From Burkholderiales bacterium RIFCSPLOWO2_02_FULL_57_36 (GTDB lineage Bacteria; Pseudomonadota; Gammaproteobacteria; Burkholderiales; Burkholderiaceae_D): DNA of 41,395 bases. Below, piece after piece: positions 1-7,446 of the stretch (position 1 is its first letter; each line of letters opens with the position of its first letter). The DNA is taken from positions 1-41,395 of the forward strand of contig MESE01000135.1 of NCBI GenBank assembly GCA_001770855.1, written 5' to 3'. The position numbers and the translations under genes are program-made. The notes beneath the pieces are model-generated. The model had not been told where the DNA came from. It was given only the letters and a program-made list of their open reading frames with translations, and ran no database searches.

Positions 1-25
1 TGAGTACATATTTCTTCGTATTCAT
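1..25 (-). CDS. Start of a divergent gene cut by the window edge
   Basis: Only the first eight codons are inside the window. Read on the minus strand, an AAGGAG Shine-Dalgarno sequence stands six bases before an ATG at 25, and the frame then reads MNTKKYVL to the edge. The lysine pair followed by hydrophobic residues would fit the start of a signal peptide, but eight residues cannot identify a product. Its position makes it divergent from the oxidase cluster, so the DNA from 26 to 303 would hold promoters for both directions. The call rests on the strong ribosome binding site; without sequence to the left it stays tentative. Confidence 0.5.
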
Positions 26-303
26 CGTGATCTCCTTCGGGCAATTCCCGTTAGACCACTTCAAATCTGAAAAATATGCCGTGTCGGACTACTAGGTCGC
101 CATGTAAAAAATGCAGGGCATTGAAAGATCAATCTGAAGTTCGGCATGCGCCAGTGCCTGCAGTTCCGCGAAAGCACCGTATTTGTTGCATGGTATGCAA
201 TCTGCATGGAGGCTCGAGCCGACTCGCTTACTCATCAGACAACATCCGCTGCCAATGCCAAGGCCGCGGCTCGATTGTTGCCGCCATTCATCCGATTTCA
301 GTC
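26..303. promoter_or_regulatory. Divergent intergenic region with a TTGCAT dyad
   Basis: This spacer separates the minus-strand gene at the left edge from the oxidase subunit II gene. The subunit II reading frame happens to stay open back to position 76, but the translation before 304 has no membrane or oxidase character and is probably untranslated. A perfect dyad, TTGCAT-ggt-ATGCAA, lies at 186-200, about 100 bases before the subunit II start, and could be an operator. I could not find a convincing pair of -35 and -10 boxes. Confidence 0.35.
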
Positions 304-1290
304 ATGCCAATTCATATCATCTTCGCTGTGCTGATCGCCGTTCCCGCCCTCGCTTACGGCGCAATACAGTCGACGTTCGATGCAAAAGGAAGCAATGCCG
401 CGCAGATCCTTGAAATCACCTGGGTACTGTTCGTCGGCGGCGGCCTGATTTTCGTCGCGGTGATGCTGCTTGCGCTGCTCGCGTTGTTCGGTCCTCCTGC
501 GGTACGCGCCGGGCTTGGACGGCGCGCATGGATCATCGGCGGCGGCATTGCATTCCCGGTGGTTGTGTTGTCCGCGCTTCTGATCCATACCTTCATGGTG
601 GCCTCCCGCATGGTGCAAGCGCAGGATTCGCCTGCCGCGCGCGTTGAAGTCGCCGGAGAACTTTGGTGGTGGCGAGTCAGATATCTCGATGAAACCGGCA
701 AGACGATCGTTGAAACAGCCAATGAAATCCGCATTCCCGCCGGCCAGCAAGTCGAACTCAAGCTGATCTCGAATAATGTGATCCACAGTTTTTGGGTTCC
801 GAATCTTGCCGGCAAAATTGACATGATTCCCGGACATGTGAATACGCTGCGGATGCAGGCCGATGCACCGGGCGTGTTTCGCGGGCAGTGCGCAGAGTAT
901 TGCGGTGCACAGCACGCGAAAATGGCATTCCATGTCGTCGCACAAACGGCGGATGAATACGCCGCATGGCTTGAAGCACAGAAGCGAGCCGCTGTTGAAC
1001 CCGAAGACCGGGTGCTGCAGCGTGGCAAGGCATTGTTCCTCAATAATCGATGCGGCTTGTGCCACACGATCCGCGGCACACCGGCCGACGGCGCTATCGG
1101 TCCGGATCTGACGCATGTCGGCAGCCGTTTGTCGATTGCGGCCGGGACGCTGCCGAACGGCCAAGGCGCGATCGCCGGCTGGATTGCCGATAGCCAGCAT
1201 ATAAAGCCGGGCAACAGGATGCCGGCCTTCAATCAATTTTCGGGCGAGGATTTGCGCGCGCTTTCGGCTTACATGGAAAGCCTACAATGA
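304..1290 (+). CDS. coxB: Cytochrome c oxidase subunit II with fused cytochrome c (caa3 type)
   Basis: This is the electron-entry subunit of an aa3/caa3 heme-copper oxidase in the cytoplasmic membrane. From the ATG at 304 it is 328 residues: a hydrophobic signal-like start, two membrane helices (about 30-60 and 72-97), a periplasmic cupredoxin domain, and a C-terminal cytochrome c domain. The CuA ligands are visible as H161 (VIHSFWVP), C196, C200, H204 and M207 in the pattern CxxxCxxxHxxM. The heme c site is C250-x2-C253-H254 (CGLCH), with M306 (NRMPAF) as likely axial ligand. I chose 304 because the protein there begins with a hydrophobic leader, although the frame is open back to 76 and no strong Shine-Dalgarno sequence is visible. 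The fused cytochrome c lets the enzyme take electrons without a separate soluble cytochrome. It heads a same-strand run leading to subunit I. Confidence 0.9.
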   Translation: MPIHIIFAVLIAVPALAYGAIQSTFDAKGSNAAQILEITWVLFVGGGLIFVAVMLLALLALFGPPAVRAGLGRRAWIIGGGIAFPVVVLSALLIHTFMVASRMVQAQDSPAARVEVAGELWWWRVRYLDETGKTIVETANEIRIPAGQQVELKLISNNVIHSFWVPNLAGKIDMIPGHVNTLRMQADAPGVFRGQCAEYCGAQHAKMAFHVVAQTADEYAAWLEAQKRAAVEPEDRVLQRGKALFLNNRCGLCHTIRGTPADGAIGPDLTHVGSRLSIAAGTLPNGQGAIAGWIADSQHIKPGNRMPAFNQFSGEDLRALSAYMESLQ

Positions 1291-1326
1291 CACTGCTTCG
1301 ACACGGCGGCCGCCGGGGCTGACCAT

Positions 1327-2388
1327 ATGGATTTTTTCGATTTTAAAAACTATTCGCTATGGATCAATTTCGCGATCTTTGCGGCTTCCGCCATTGCAGT
1401 GTGGATCGCCGGCACCAAAGTCGCGCGTTATGCCGACACGATTGCCGTCAAAACCGGCATTGGCCACGTTGCGATTGGCATGGTGCTGCTGGGCGGGGTT
1501 ACTTCGCTGCCCGAAGTGGCCATCTCGATTTTTTCAGCCATTGAGGATAATCCGACGCTTGCGGTGAACAATCTTCTTGGCGGAGTTGCCATGCAAAGGG
1601 CATTACTGGCCGGCGTGGACGGATTCATCGGTCGCGAGGCACTGACAGTAATCGCCGCCTCACCGGCTGTACTGCTGCAAGCTGCTCTGGGCACATTCAT
1701 CCTGATCGTCGTGGCAGCGGCGGTGTCGATCGGAGATATCCAGATTTTCGGCATCGGCGCCTGGTCGTGGACGATTCTTGCACTGTACATTTTATCGATA
1801 TGGGTGATTTCGGCTTCGAAAGGCCGCAAGCCATGGATTCCGCAAGATATGGAACCACACCCGTCGGAACGAGCCTATCCGAGCAAGCGTTCTCCAAAAA
1901 ATCACGGCGACGGCGGTTCGCTTAAGTCCGTGATCGCAAAAACGGTCGCAGCCGCAGCGGTCATTCTCGTCGCCGGTTTTTTTCTCAGCCGTACCGCTGA
2001 CGCGATCGCGGTGCAGACCGGCCTTGGCCTGAGCTTCGTCGGCGCTGTATTGCTCGCCCTGGCAACTTCATTGCCGGAACTAAGCACCGTCATCTCGTCA
2101 GTACGCTTGCGGCAATATGAAATGGCGATCTCCGACATTCTCGGAACCAACCTGTTCAATGTGGCGTTGATATTCCTGGTCGATGCCGTCTATCTCGGAA
2201 AACCGGTACTCAACGGAGCAGGGAAATTTTCGCTTGTCGCGTCGTTGCTCGGAGCCCTATTGACCATGATTTATCTGATTGGATTGGTCGAACGGCGCAA
2301 TCGCACCATCGGCAGAATGGGCATCGATTCCCTGGCTACCCTTGTCGTGTATATTGCCGGCGTATTCGTGTTGTATCGGCTGCGATAG
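1327..2388 (+). CDS. Sodium/calcium exchanger-family (CaCA) membrane protein
   Basis: This 353-residue hydrophobic protein has about ten membrane segments and the two inverted alpha repeats of the cation/Ca2+ antiporter superfamily (YrbG-like). The first repeat carries GVTSLPE near residues 57-63. The second carries ATSLPE followed by SDILGTNLFN near residues 240-280. Such proteins exchange Ca2+ or another cation for Na+ or H+ across the inner membrane. The second half of the first repeat is degenerate: where family members usually have a G-S-N-hydrophobic-N motif it reads NNLLGGVAMQ, so transport may be altered. The two halves are joined by a basic hydrophilic loop around residues 170-200. 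It lies between oxidase subunits II and I, 36 bases after the former and 8 before the latter, so it is almost certainly co-transcribed with them. No functional link between such an exchanger and an oxidase is known to me. Confidence 0.82.
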   Translation: MDFFDFKNYSLWINFAIFAASAIAVWIAGTKVARYADTIAVKTGIGHVAIGMVLLGGVTSLPEVAISIFSAIEDNPTLAVNNLLGGVAMQRALLAGVDGFIGREALTVIAASPAVLLQAALGTFILIVVAAAVSIGDIQIFGIGAWSWTILALYILSIWVISASKGRKPWIPQDMEPHPSERAYPSKRSPKNHGDGGSLKSVIAKTVAAAAVILVAGFFLSRTADAIAVQTGLGLSFVGAVLLALATSLPELSTVISSVRLRQYEMAISDILGTNLFNVALIFLVDAVYLGKPVLNGAGKFSLVASLLGALLTMIYLIGLVERRNRTIGRMGIDSLATLVVYIAGVFVLYRLR

Positions 2389-2396
2389 GAGACTCC

Positions 2397-4943
2397 ATGG
2401 CAGAACGCGATAAAACGATTACCCATCTTCCCAACGCCACGCCAAGGGCTGATGCCGAACTAGAACAACTCAAAAAGATCTGGCAGCCGCCCTCCGGATT
2501 CAACTTCATCACCGTCGTCAACAATACCTACATCGGCGTGTTCTATGTCGGCACGGCGGTGCTGTTCTTTTTGCTGGCCGGTATACTCGCGCTGCTGATG
2601 CGCACGCAACTGGCCATCCCGGAAAACGATTTCCTCGGCCACAACCTGTACAACCAGATCTTCACGATGCATGGCACCGTGATGATGTTCCTGTTTGCAG
2701 TGCCTGCCGTCGAAGCGATGGGTGTGCTGCTGTTGCCCAACATGCTGGCTGCGCGTGACCTGCCCTTCCCTCGCCTGAGCGTCTATGCCTACTGGGCGTA
2801 TGCGGTGGGTGGCCTGGTGTTCTTCGGCAGCCTGTTTTTCGATCTTGCACCGCGCGGCGGCTGGTTCATGTATCCGCCGCTGACCAGTTACGAATTCTCG
2901 CCCAGTCATAATGCCGATTTCTGGCTGCTCGGCATCGGCTTCATCGAGATATCGGCGATTGCCGGCGCGATTGAAATCGTGATTGGCGTGTTGCGCACAC
3001 GCGCACCGGGCATGACGCTGGACAAGATGCCGATCTATGCCTGGTCGATGCTGGTGCTGGCCGGCATGATCATCTTTGCGTTTCCCGCTGTCATCCTCGG
3101 CACCCTGCTGCTCGAAATCGAACGCAGCTTTCACTGGCCGTTCTTCATTGCTGCGAAGGGCGGCGACCCGTTGCTGTGGCAGCATCTGTTCTGGTTCTTC
3201 GGCCATCCGGAGGTGTACATCATCTTCCTTCCGGCGGCCGGCATGGTATCGATGATCATTCCCGCAATGACCGGCAAGCCGCTGGTCGGGTACCGGCTGG
3301 TTGTGCTGGCGCTGATCGGCGCCGGCTTTCTCAGCTTCGGCCTGTGGGTGCATCACATGTTTACCACCGGGATACCGCAGCTGTCGCTCAGCTTCTTCTC
3401 GGCCGCGAGCATGGCGGTGAGCATCCCCAGCGGCATTCAGATCTTCGCGTGGATCGCGACGATTGCCGCGGCAAAACGGATGTGGCCGCTGAAGGTGCCG
3501 ATGCTGTTCGTGCTCGGGTTCTTCTTCATCTTCGTGCTCGGCGGGCTGACCGGAGTGATGGTCGCGGTCGTGCCGTTCGACTGGCAGGCGCATGACACTT
3601 ACTTTGTCGTCGCGCATCTGCATTATGTTTTATTCGGCGGCATGGTATTTCCGCTGTTCGCCGCGTTCTATTACTGGGCGCCCTTCGTCAGTGCCCAGCA
3701 ATTGTCGAAACGATTGGGAAAGTGGGCATTCTGGCTGATGTTCATCGGTTTCAATGTCGCGTTCTTCCCGATGCACATCACCGGCCTGGCCGGCATGCCG
3801 CGCCGGGTGTATACCTATTCCGAGTATCTGGGATGGGGTCCGCTCAACATGATCTCGACCATCGGTGCGTACACGATCGCGGCCGGCGTACTGGTGTTTG
3901 TCATCGATCTGGCACTGAACTTCCGGATCAGGGGCAACAACGCCGGCAATGTATGGAATGCCGGCACGCTGGAATGGCTGCCGTCCGGTAATTACGCGAA
4001 CCGGAGTATCCCGATCATCACCAGCCGCGAACCGCTATGGGATCAACCGAACCTCGCCGAAGACGTCGATGCAGGCCGCTACTACCTGCCGAATGCACCG
4101 ACCGGCGGACGTGAAACCATCATCACCAGCCCGGTCGATGCGCGCCCGCAGTATCTGCTGCAAATGCCCGGCCCGGGCTGGCCGCCCTTGCTGGCGGCGT
4201 TCGGCACCGCCGGCTTCTTTCTGCTGCTTACCGTCAAGATGGTAGTACCTGCGATCATCAGCGGCGTGATTGCCGTCGCCATGCTTATGCGCTGGCTATG
4301 GAGCACCGATCCTGGCCCATCCCATCCGCCGGTGGATATCGGCGGCGGCATCAAGCTGCCGGTCTACCTCAACGGCGCCGCATCGCATTCATGGTGGGCA
4401 ATGGTGGTATTGATCCTTGTGTCGGGATCGATTTTCGGCGCGCTGATATTTTCCTATTTCTTCCTGTGGACCGTGTCGCCGGAAATCTGGCCGGCAAGCG
4501 GAAATGCGCTGCCGGCCATCCGATGGCCGATTATATCGGCAGGCTTGTTGCTGGCGAGCGCCGGGACGATCGCCTATGCCGGGCGGCGGCTCCGGACGAA
4601 ATCATCGTTAAGCCGTTGGCCTTTCCATACAGCGATGCTGGTTGCGATCATGTTGCTCACGGTTGCATTCGGCCTCGATTTGAACAGCCAGTCGCAGACC
4701 GGGCTGCGGCCGCAGCACAGCGCTTATGGTGCGGTGGTGTACATGATCATGAGCATGCAGGGATTTTTCGTGAGCATCATGATCTTCATGGGCTTGTACA
4801 CCGTCGCGCGTTCGGCGGCTGGATTACTCAACGCGCAGCGGCGGGCCACATTCGACAACACGATGCTGTTCTGGTATTACACGGTGGCGCAGGGAATCAT
4901 CGGCCTTGCGCTGGTCCACTCATTTCCGCGTTTGATCGAGTGA
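2397..4943 (+). CDS. ctaD: Cytochrome c oxidase, fused subunits I and III
   Basis: This is the catalytic subunit of a proton-pumping heme-copper oxidase that reduces oxygen to water. At 848 residues it is far longer than a lone subunit I (about 530). Residues 1 to about 620 are subunit I, and about 640-848 form a five-to-six-helix subunit III-like domain. Visible ligands are H92 (MHGTVMM, low-spin heme a), H270 and Y274 in GHPEVYI (CuB histidine and cross-linked tyrosine), H319-H320 (CuB), and H407 and H409 in VVAHLHYV (heme a3 and heme a). E272 in the HPEVY motif is the D-channel glutamate of A1-type oxidases, which supports proton pumping. The ATG at 2397 follows a GGAGA Shine-Dalgarno sequence. 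It forms one enzyme with the upstream subunit II. No heme A synthase or CtaG assembly gene is present here, so assembly factors must be encoded elsewhere. Confidence 0.93.
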   Translation: MAERDKTITHLPNATPRADAELEQLKKIWQPPSGFNFITVVNNTYIGVFYVGTAVLFFLLAGILALLMRTQLAIPENDFLGHNLYNQIFTMHGTVMMFLFAVPAVEAMGVLLLPNMLAARDLPFPRLSVYAYWAYAVGGLVFFGSLFFDLAPRGGWFMYPPLTSYEFSPSHNADFWLLGIGFIEISAIAGAIEIVIGVLRTRAPGMTLDKMPIYAWSMLVLAGMIIFAFPAVILGTLLLEIERSFHWPFFIAAKGGDPLLWQHLFWFFGHPEVYIIFLPAAGMVSMIIPAMTGKPLVGYRLVVLALIGAGFLSFGLWVHHMFTTGIPQLSLSFFSAASMAVSIPSGIQIFAWIATIAAAKRMWPLKVPMLFVLGFFFIFVLGGLTGVMVAVVPFDWQAHDTYFVVAHLHYVLFGGMVFPLFAAFYYWAPFVSAQQLSKRLGKWAFWLMFIGFNVAFFPMHITGLAGMPRRVYTYSEYLGWGPLNMISTIGAYTIAAGVLVFVIDLALNFRIRGNNAGNVWNAGTLEWLPSGNYANRSIPIITSREPLWDQPNLAEDVDAGRYYLPNAPTGGRETIITSPVDARPQYLLQMPGPGWPPLLAAFGTAGFFLLLTVKMVVPAIISGVIAVAMLMRWLWSTDPGPSHPPVDIGGGIKLPVYLNGAASHSWWAMVVLILVSGSIFGALIFSYFFLWTVSPEIWPASGNALPAIRWPIISAGLLLASAGTIAYAGRRLRTKSSLSRWPFHTAMLVAIMLLTVAFGLDLNSQSQTGLRPQHSAYGAVVYMIMSMQGFFVSIMIFMGLYTVARSAAGLLNAQRRATFDNTMLFWYYTVAQGIIGLALVHSFPRLIE

Positions 4944-4948
4944 CGCCG

Positions 4949-5293
4949 ATGAGGGCATCTCCGTTTACCCATAATTTTCTGCTGATGTTTTCCGGCCCAC
5001 TGATTTGGGCCGTGCACTTCGTCGCGATTTACGGCTTCATCGGCATTGTTTGCGCACGTCCGGCCATGAACCTGGTGTGGCTCGGCATCGGCATTGCGAC
5101 TTGGGGAGTCATTGGCGCCGGATTCGCCGCGATTGCCGCGATCGCGGCAGTTTATCTCCGCATAAAACCAAGGGATGCCGCACCGGACAACCGCAGCTTC
5201 ATTCGCTGGATGTCGCTCACGTTGAGCCTGCTGTCGGCCATCGCGGTCGTCTGGGAAACGATGGCGATATTTCTGGTGCCCGCCTGCGCATGA
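4949..5293 (+). CDS. Small membrane protein of the oxidase cluster
   Basis: This protein of about 114 residues has three hydrophobic segments (about 11-32, 42-67 and 84-110), including LIWAVHFVAIYGFIGIV and WMSLTLSLLSAIAVVW. I chose the ATG at 4949. A GTG at 4940 overlapping the subunit I stop codon is an equally workable start and would imply translational coupling. The tight coupling to the fused subunit I+III suggests an accessory subunit or assembly factor, in the position where subunit IV-like proteins occur in other oxidase operons, but I see no diagnostic motif. It is the last gene of the plus-strand cluster; the DNA beyond it converges with minus-strand genes. Confidence 0.72.
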   Translation: MRASPFTHNFLLMFSGPLIWAVHFVAIYGFIGIVCARPAMNLVWLGIGIATWGVIGAGFAAIAAIAAVYLRIKPRDAAPDNRSFIRWMSLTLSLLSAIAVVWETMAIFLVPACA

Positions 5294-5438
5294 AATGCCG
5301 CATCATCGCTTGCTGATGACCAGCGATGGCCCAGCGGTTCCCGCCGACAGATATTTCATCCAGACCAGGAGATCAACGCGACAATGCGGCTGCCCCGGCC
5401 AAAGCCGTGTACCTCCGCAACTCATCTTGAGCGGATCT

Positions 5439-6002
5439 CTAGCCCGCCTTTTCCACCGTGCGCGCGACCAGGGTCGGTTTATCCACATAGCGCCGGAACA
5501 GTTTGTCATCCACTCCACGTCCGTATTCGCGTTGGATATCCTCGGGCTGCAATATGCGGATCGTGCCGGTGACCTTGACCTTCTTGCCCTTCCATGACTC
5601 ATCGAAGCCCCAGCCGGCGAGCGGAATCGCGCCTACTACCAGCAGATCGTTATCGATGCCGCCGGGCGCTTGTGAATCATCCAGCTTGAATGCCCATCCC
5701 GTGAAAATTTCATCGACCTCGCTTACGATGGTGACGACTCTTCCGGCATAGAGATCCGGCCTCTTCATGATGTCGGCAACAGTGGTGTCGATGCCGGGAA
5801 CCGCACGTTCACCGGGAAGCCCCTCGGGCGTGGGCGGCGTGGCGAGCCCCTGCCCTCCCTCCGGTGCGCCGACTTTCCCCGGCGGGATTACCGGTACCGC
5901 CGGCACCTCCGCTTTCTCGATCGCGGTCGGATCTTCTTTCCGCTGCTCGCACCCGGCGCTCGCGATGCTGGCGCCAATCAATACCATCGCCAAGGATTTC
6001 AT
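5439..6002 (-). CDS. Putative lipoprotein with an OB-fold-like C-terminal domain
   Basis: From the ATG at 6002 this is a 187-residue exported protein. It has a short basic start, a hydrophobic stretch and a lipobox-like ASAGC with the candidate lipidated cysteine near residue 18. The -3 position is serine rather than leucine, so lipidation is likely but not certain. A proline/glycine-rich linker (about 25-75) leads to a C-terminal domain. Its alternating strands (RVVTIVSEVDEI, KGKKVKVTGTIRIL) and the phrase VADIMKRPDLYAGR resemble OB-fold modules that bind nucleic acids or metabolites. The frame is open to 6062, but the leader identifies 6002 as the start, with AAGGGG just upstream. It ends a same-strand series with the small charged protein, the PRC-barrel protein and the protease. 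Function unknown. Confidence 0.72.
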   Translation of the reverse strand: MKSLAMVLIGASIASAGCEQRKEDPTAIEKAEVPAVPVIPPGKVGAPEGGQGLATPPTPEGLPGERAVPGIDTTVADIMKRPDLYAGRVVTIVSEVDEIFTGWAFKLDDSQAPGGIDNDLLVVGAIPLAGWGFDESWKGKKVKVTGTIRILQPEDIQREYGRGVDDKLFRRYVDKPTLVARTVEKAG

Positions 6003-6054
6003 TGCCCCTTGCCGAACCAGATTCCTTACAATTCCGTGATTGCGCTCCATTCGT

Positions 6055-6408
6055 TCAGCCATTTCTCATCGAACGGTCGAGTATCTCGAGCACGCCTTTC
6101 CTATTCTTGTGACGGGCCTCGTAACTTCGGAGTTTCTTCAAATCGCCGGAAGATAACGAGTCAAGCCGGCGTTTGATCTGCGCAATCGTCAATGTCTGGT
6201 AGTCCTCGACCGGCAATCCGCGATCCGGCGATGTGCCTTCGCGGTCTTTTCTCTTTTCTTCTTTCGTTTCGCCATATTTAGCTCTCTGCTTGTTGACGAT
6301 ACGGGCGGCGACTTCTTCTTCCCTGCCTGAATAACGACCGCTCTGCCTGAATTTTTTCTCTAACTGTTTGAACTCGTGTTCGCGTTTTTGGTTGGCACCA
6401 GCTGGCAT
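6055..6408 (-). CDS. Small, highly charged protein of the kind often labelled plasmid stabilisation
   Basis: This 117-residue protein is almost entirely hydrophilic and rich in lysine, arginine and glutamate (KREHEFKQLEKKF, REEEVAARIVNKQRAKYGE). It is probably mostly helical and ends in a segment with TIAQIKRRLDSLSSGDLKKL that could form a small helical domain. Similar proteins are commonly labelled plasmid stabilization protein in databases, without solid evidence of that role. The start is fixed by a GGAGG Shine-Dalgarno sequence five bases before the ATG at 6408. There is no signal peptide, so it is cytosolic. It lies between the lipoprotein and the PRC-barrel gene on the same strand. Confidence 0.75.
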   Translation of the reverse strand: MPAGANQKREHEFKQLEKKFRQSGRYSGREEEVAARIVNKQRAKYGETKEEKRKDREGTSPDRGLPVEDYQTLTIAQIKRRLDSLSSGDLKKLRSYEARHKNRKGVLEILDRSMRNG

Positions 6409-6466
6409 GATTTCCTCCAATTCAAGAAAAATTGGTCAAGGCGGCGCGCGCCTCCGGCATCTGTAC

Positions 6467-7225
6467 TCAGGAATGCGGCAGCCCGAAACGTCGATAAATA
6501 CCAAACGTCGGACCAAGCGGCGGCGGATTTGCGGGATCGTATTCCGGACTGTTTTCAACTTCCTCACGAGTGATGTCCACCATCACTTTTTTCTCGGACC
6601 AGCTTACGTCGCGAATGCGCTCCGGTGAAATCAACACCGCCTTGCCGGGCAACCAGTTCTTGATGTCGATGGCAATCAGCTGAATCGACCAATCCTTGTT
6701 GTCATACATCAGATCATCCACATGCCCGAAAGTGTCATCGGTCGCCTGGATCTTGTACCCGGTAATTTCATTAAAGCTACGCAGATGGGGATCGACACCC
6801 TTCTGCTCCATGCGCTCCCTTCGCTGTTGCCGCTGCGGATCTTCGAACGGCTTCTCTTCGAAAACGCTTGGGAACACTGTCTGGCCCCACATGTATGGCC
6901 CTGCCCAATAATAAGGGTAGCCATAATGATTGTAGATGTCAGTCTCATGCTGGCGCGACACCGGTTTCGCGGTGTCGATGCCCGGACTGTCCTTGATCTG
7001 CTGCTTCGTAAGATTGACTCGCACGGTTTCATCAGGCCAATCCGTGCCCGTCAACGCGTGTAATGGAATCAGCACATTGCGTCCGCTGATCCATCCGCCG
7101 GTATCGACCACAAGGTAACGGATCGTCCATTGCGCATCATCAAAATAGATATCGTCAATGGTTCCGAGTTCGCCGTCGGTTGCCGCGATCGACAAGCCAA
7201 TCAGCTCGTGCAAACTATTCACCAT
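6467..7225 (-). CDS. Two-domain PRC-barrel protein
   Basis: This 252-residue cytosolic protein contains two PRC-barrel modules. The first (about 1-80) has the hallmark pattern LIGLSIAATDGELGTIDDIYFD followed by the strand WTIRYLVVDTGGW. The second (about 150-235) repeats it as ITGYKIQATDDTFGHVDDLMYD and WSIQLIAIDIKNWLPG. PRC-barrels are beta-rich modules used in ribosome maturation, photosynthetic reaction centres and many uncharacterised stress proteins. This two-module form is common in Burkholderiales and rhizobia. A middle segment rich in Tyr, Trp and Pro (GYPYYWAGPYMW) separates the modules. The ATG at 7225 is preceded by GGAGAA. It lies about 220 bases downstream of the protease gene. 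A second, exported PRC-barrel protein is encoded at 35635-36564, so the same module is used on both sides of the membrane. Confidence 0.88.
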   Translation of the reverse strand: MVNSLHELIGLSIAATDGELGTIDDIYFDDAQWTIRYLVVDTGGWISGRNVLIPLHALTGTDWPDETVRVNLTKQQIKDSPGIDTAKPVSRQHETDIYNHYGYPYYWAGPYMWGQTVFPSVFEEKPFEDPQRQQRRERMEQKGVDPHLRSFNEITGYKIQATDDTFGHVDDLMYDNKDWSIQLIAIDIKNWLPGKAVLISPERIRDVSWSEKKVMVDITREEVENSPEYDPANPPPLGPTFGIYRRFGLPHS

Positions 7226-7446
7226 GATGTTCTCCTTTTCGACGGTTGGGAAAATACATCTGCAAATGAAATGCAAGATACAGGCCCGAAAACGTTTTCA
7301 ACCAGGAAAATCAGGCCCCGGCGGATTGCCGGTCGTGACTGTGCCGCCGCGTTCCCGCCAGCTGCAATTCTTACCGTTGCTCTGTAATTCCTGCGGCCTT
7401 GCCGCCCTGCCGTGCCGGCGGCGATGTTCTTCAACTGATATCACCG

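Noticed and set aside
3..95. Plus-strand open frame from the window edge to a TAG at 93-95
   Set aside because: Thirty codons without recognisable features, overlapping a minus-strand start that has a strong Shine-Dalgarno sequence; the latter is more convincing.
2460..3623. 387-codon minus-strand frame opposite oxidase subunit I
   Set aside because: His/Arg/Glu-rich composition typical of the complement of a membrane-protein gene; the plus strand encodes subunit I with all its ligands.
7401..7422. GCCGCC/GGCGGC hairpin just after the protease stop codon
   Set aside because: No T-tract on the minus strand; not enough for a terminator call.
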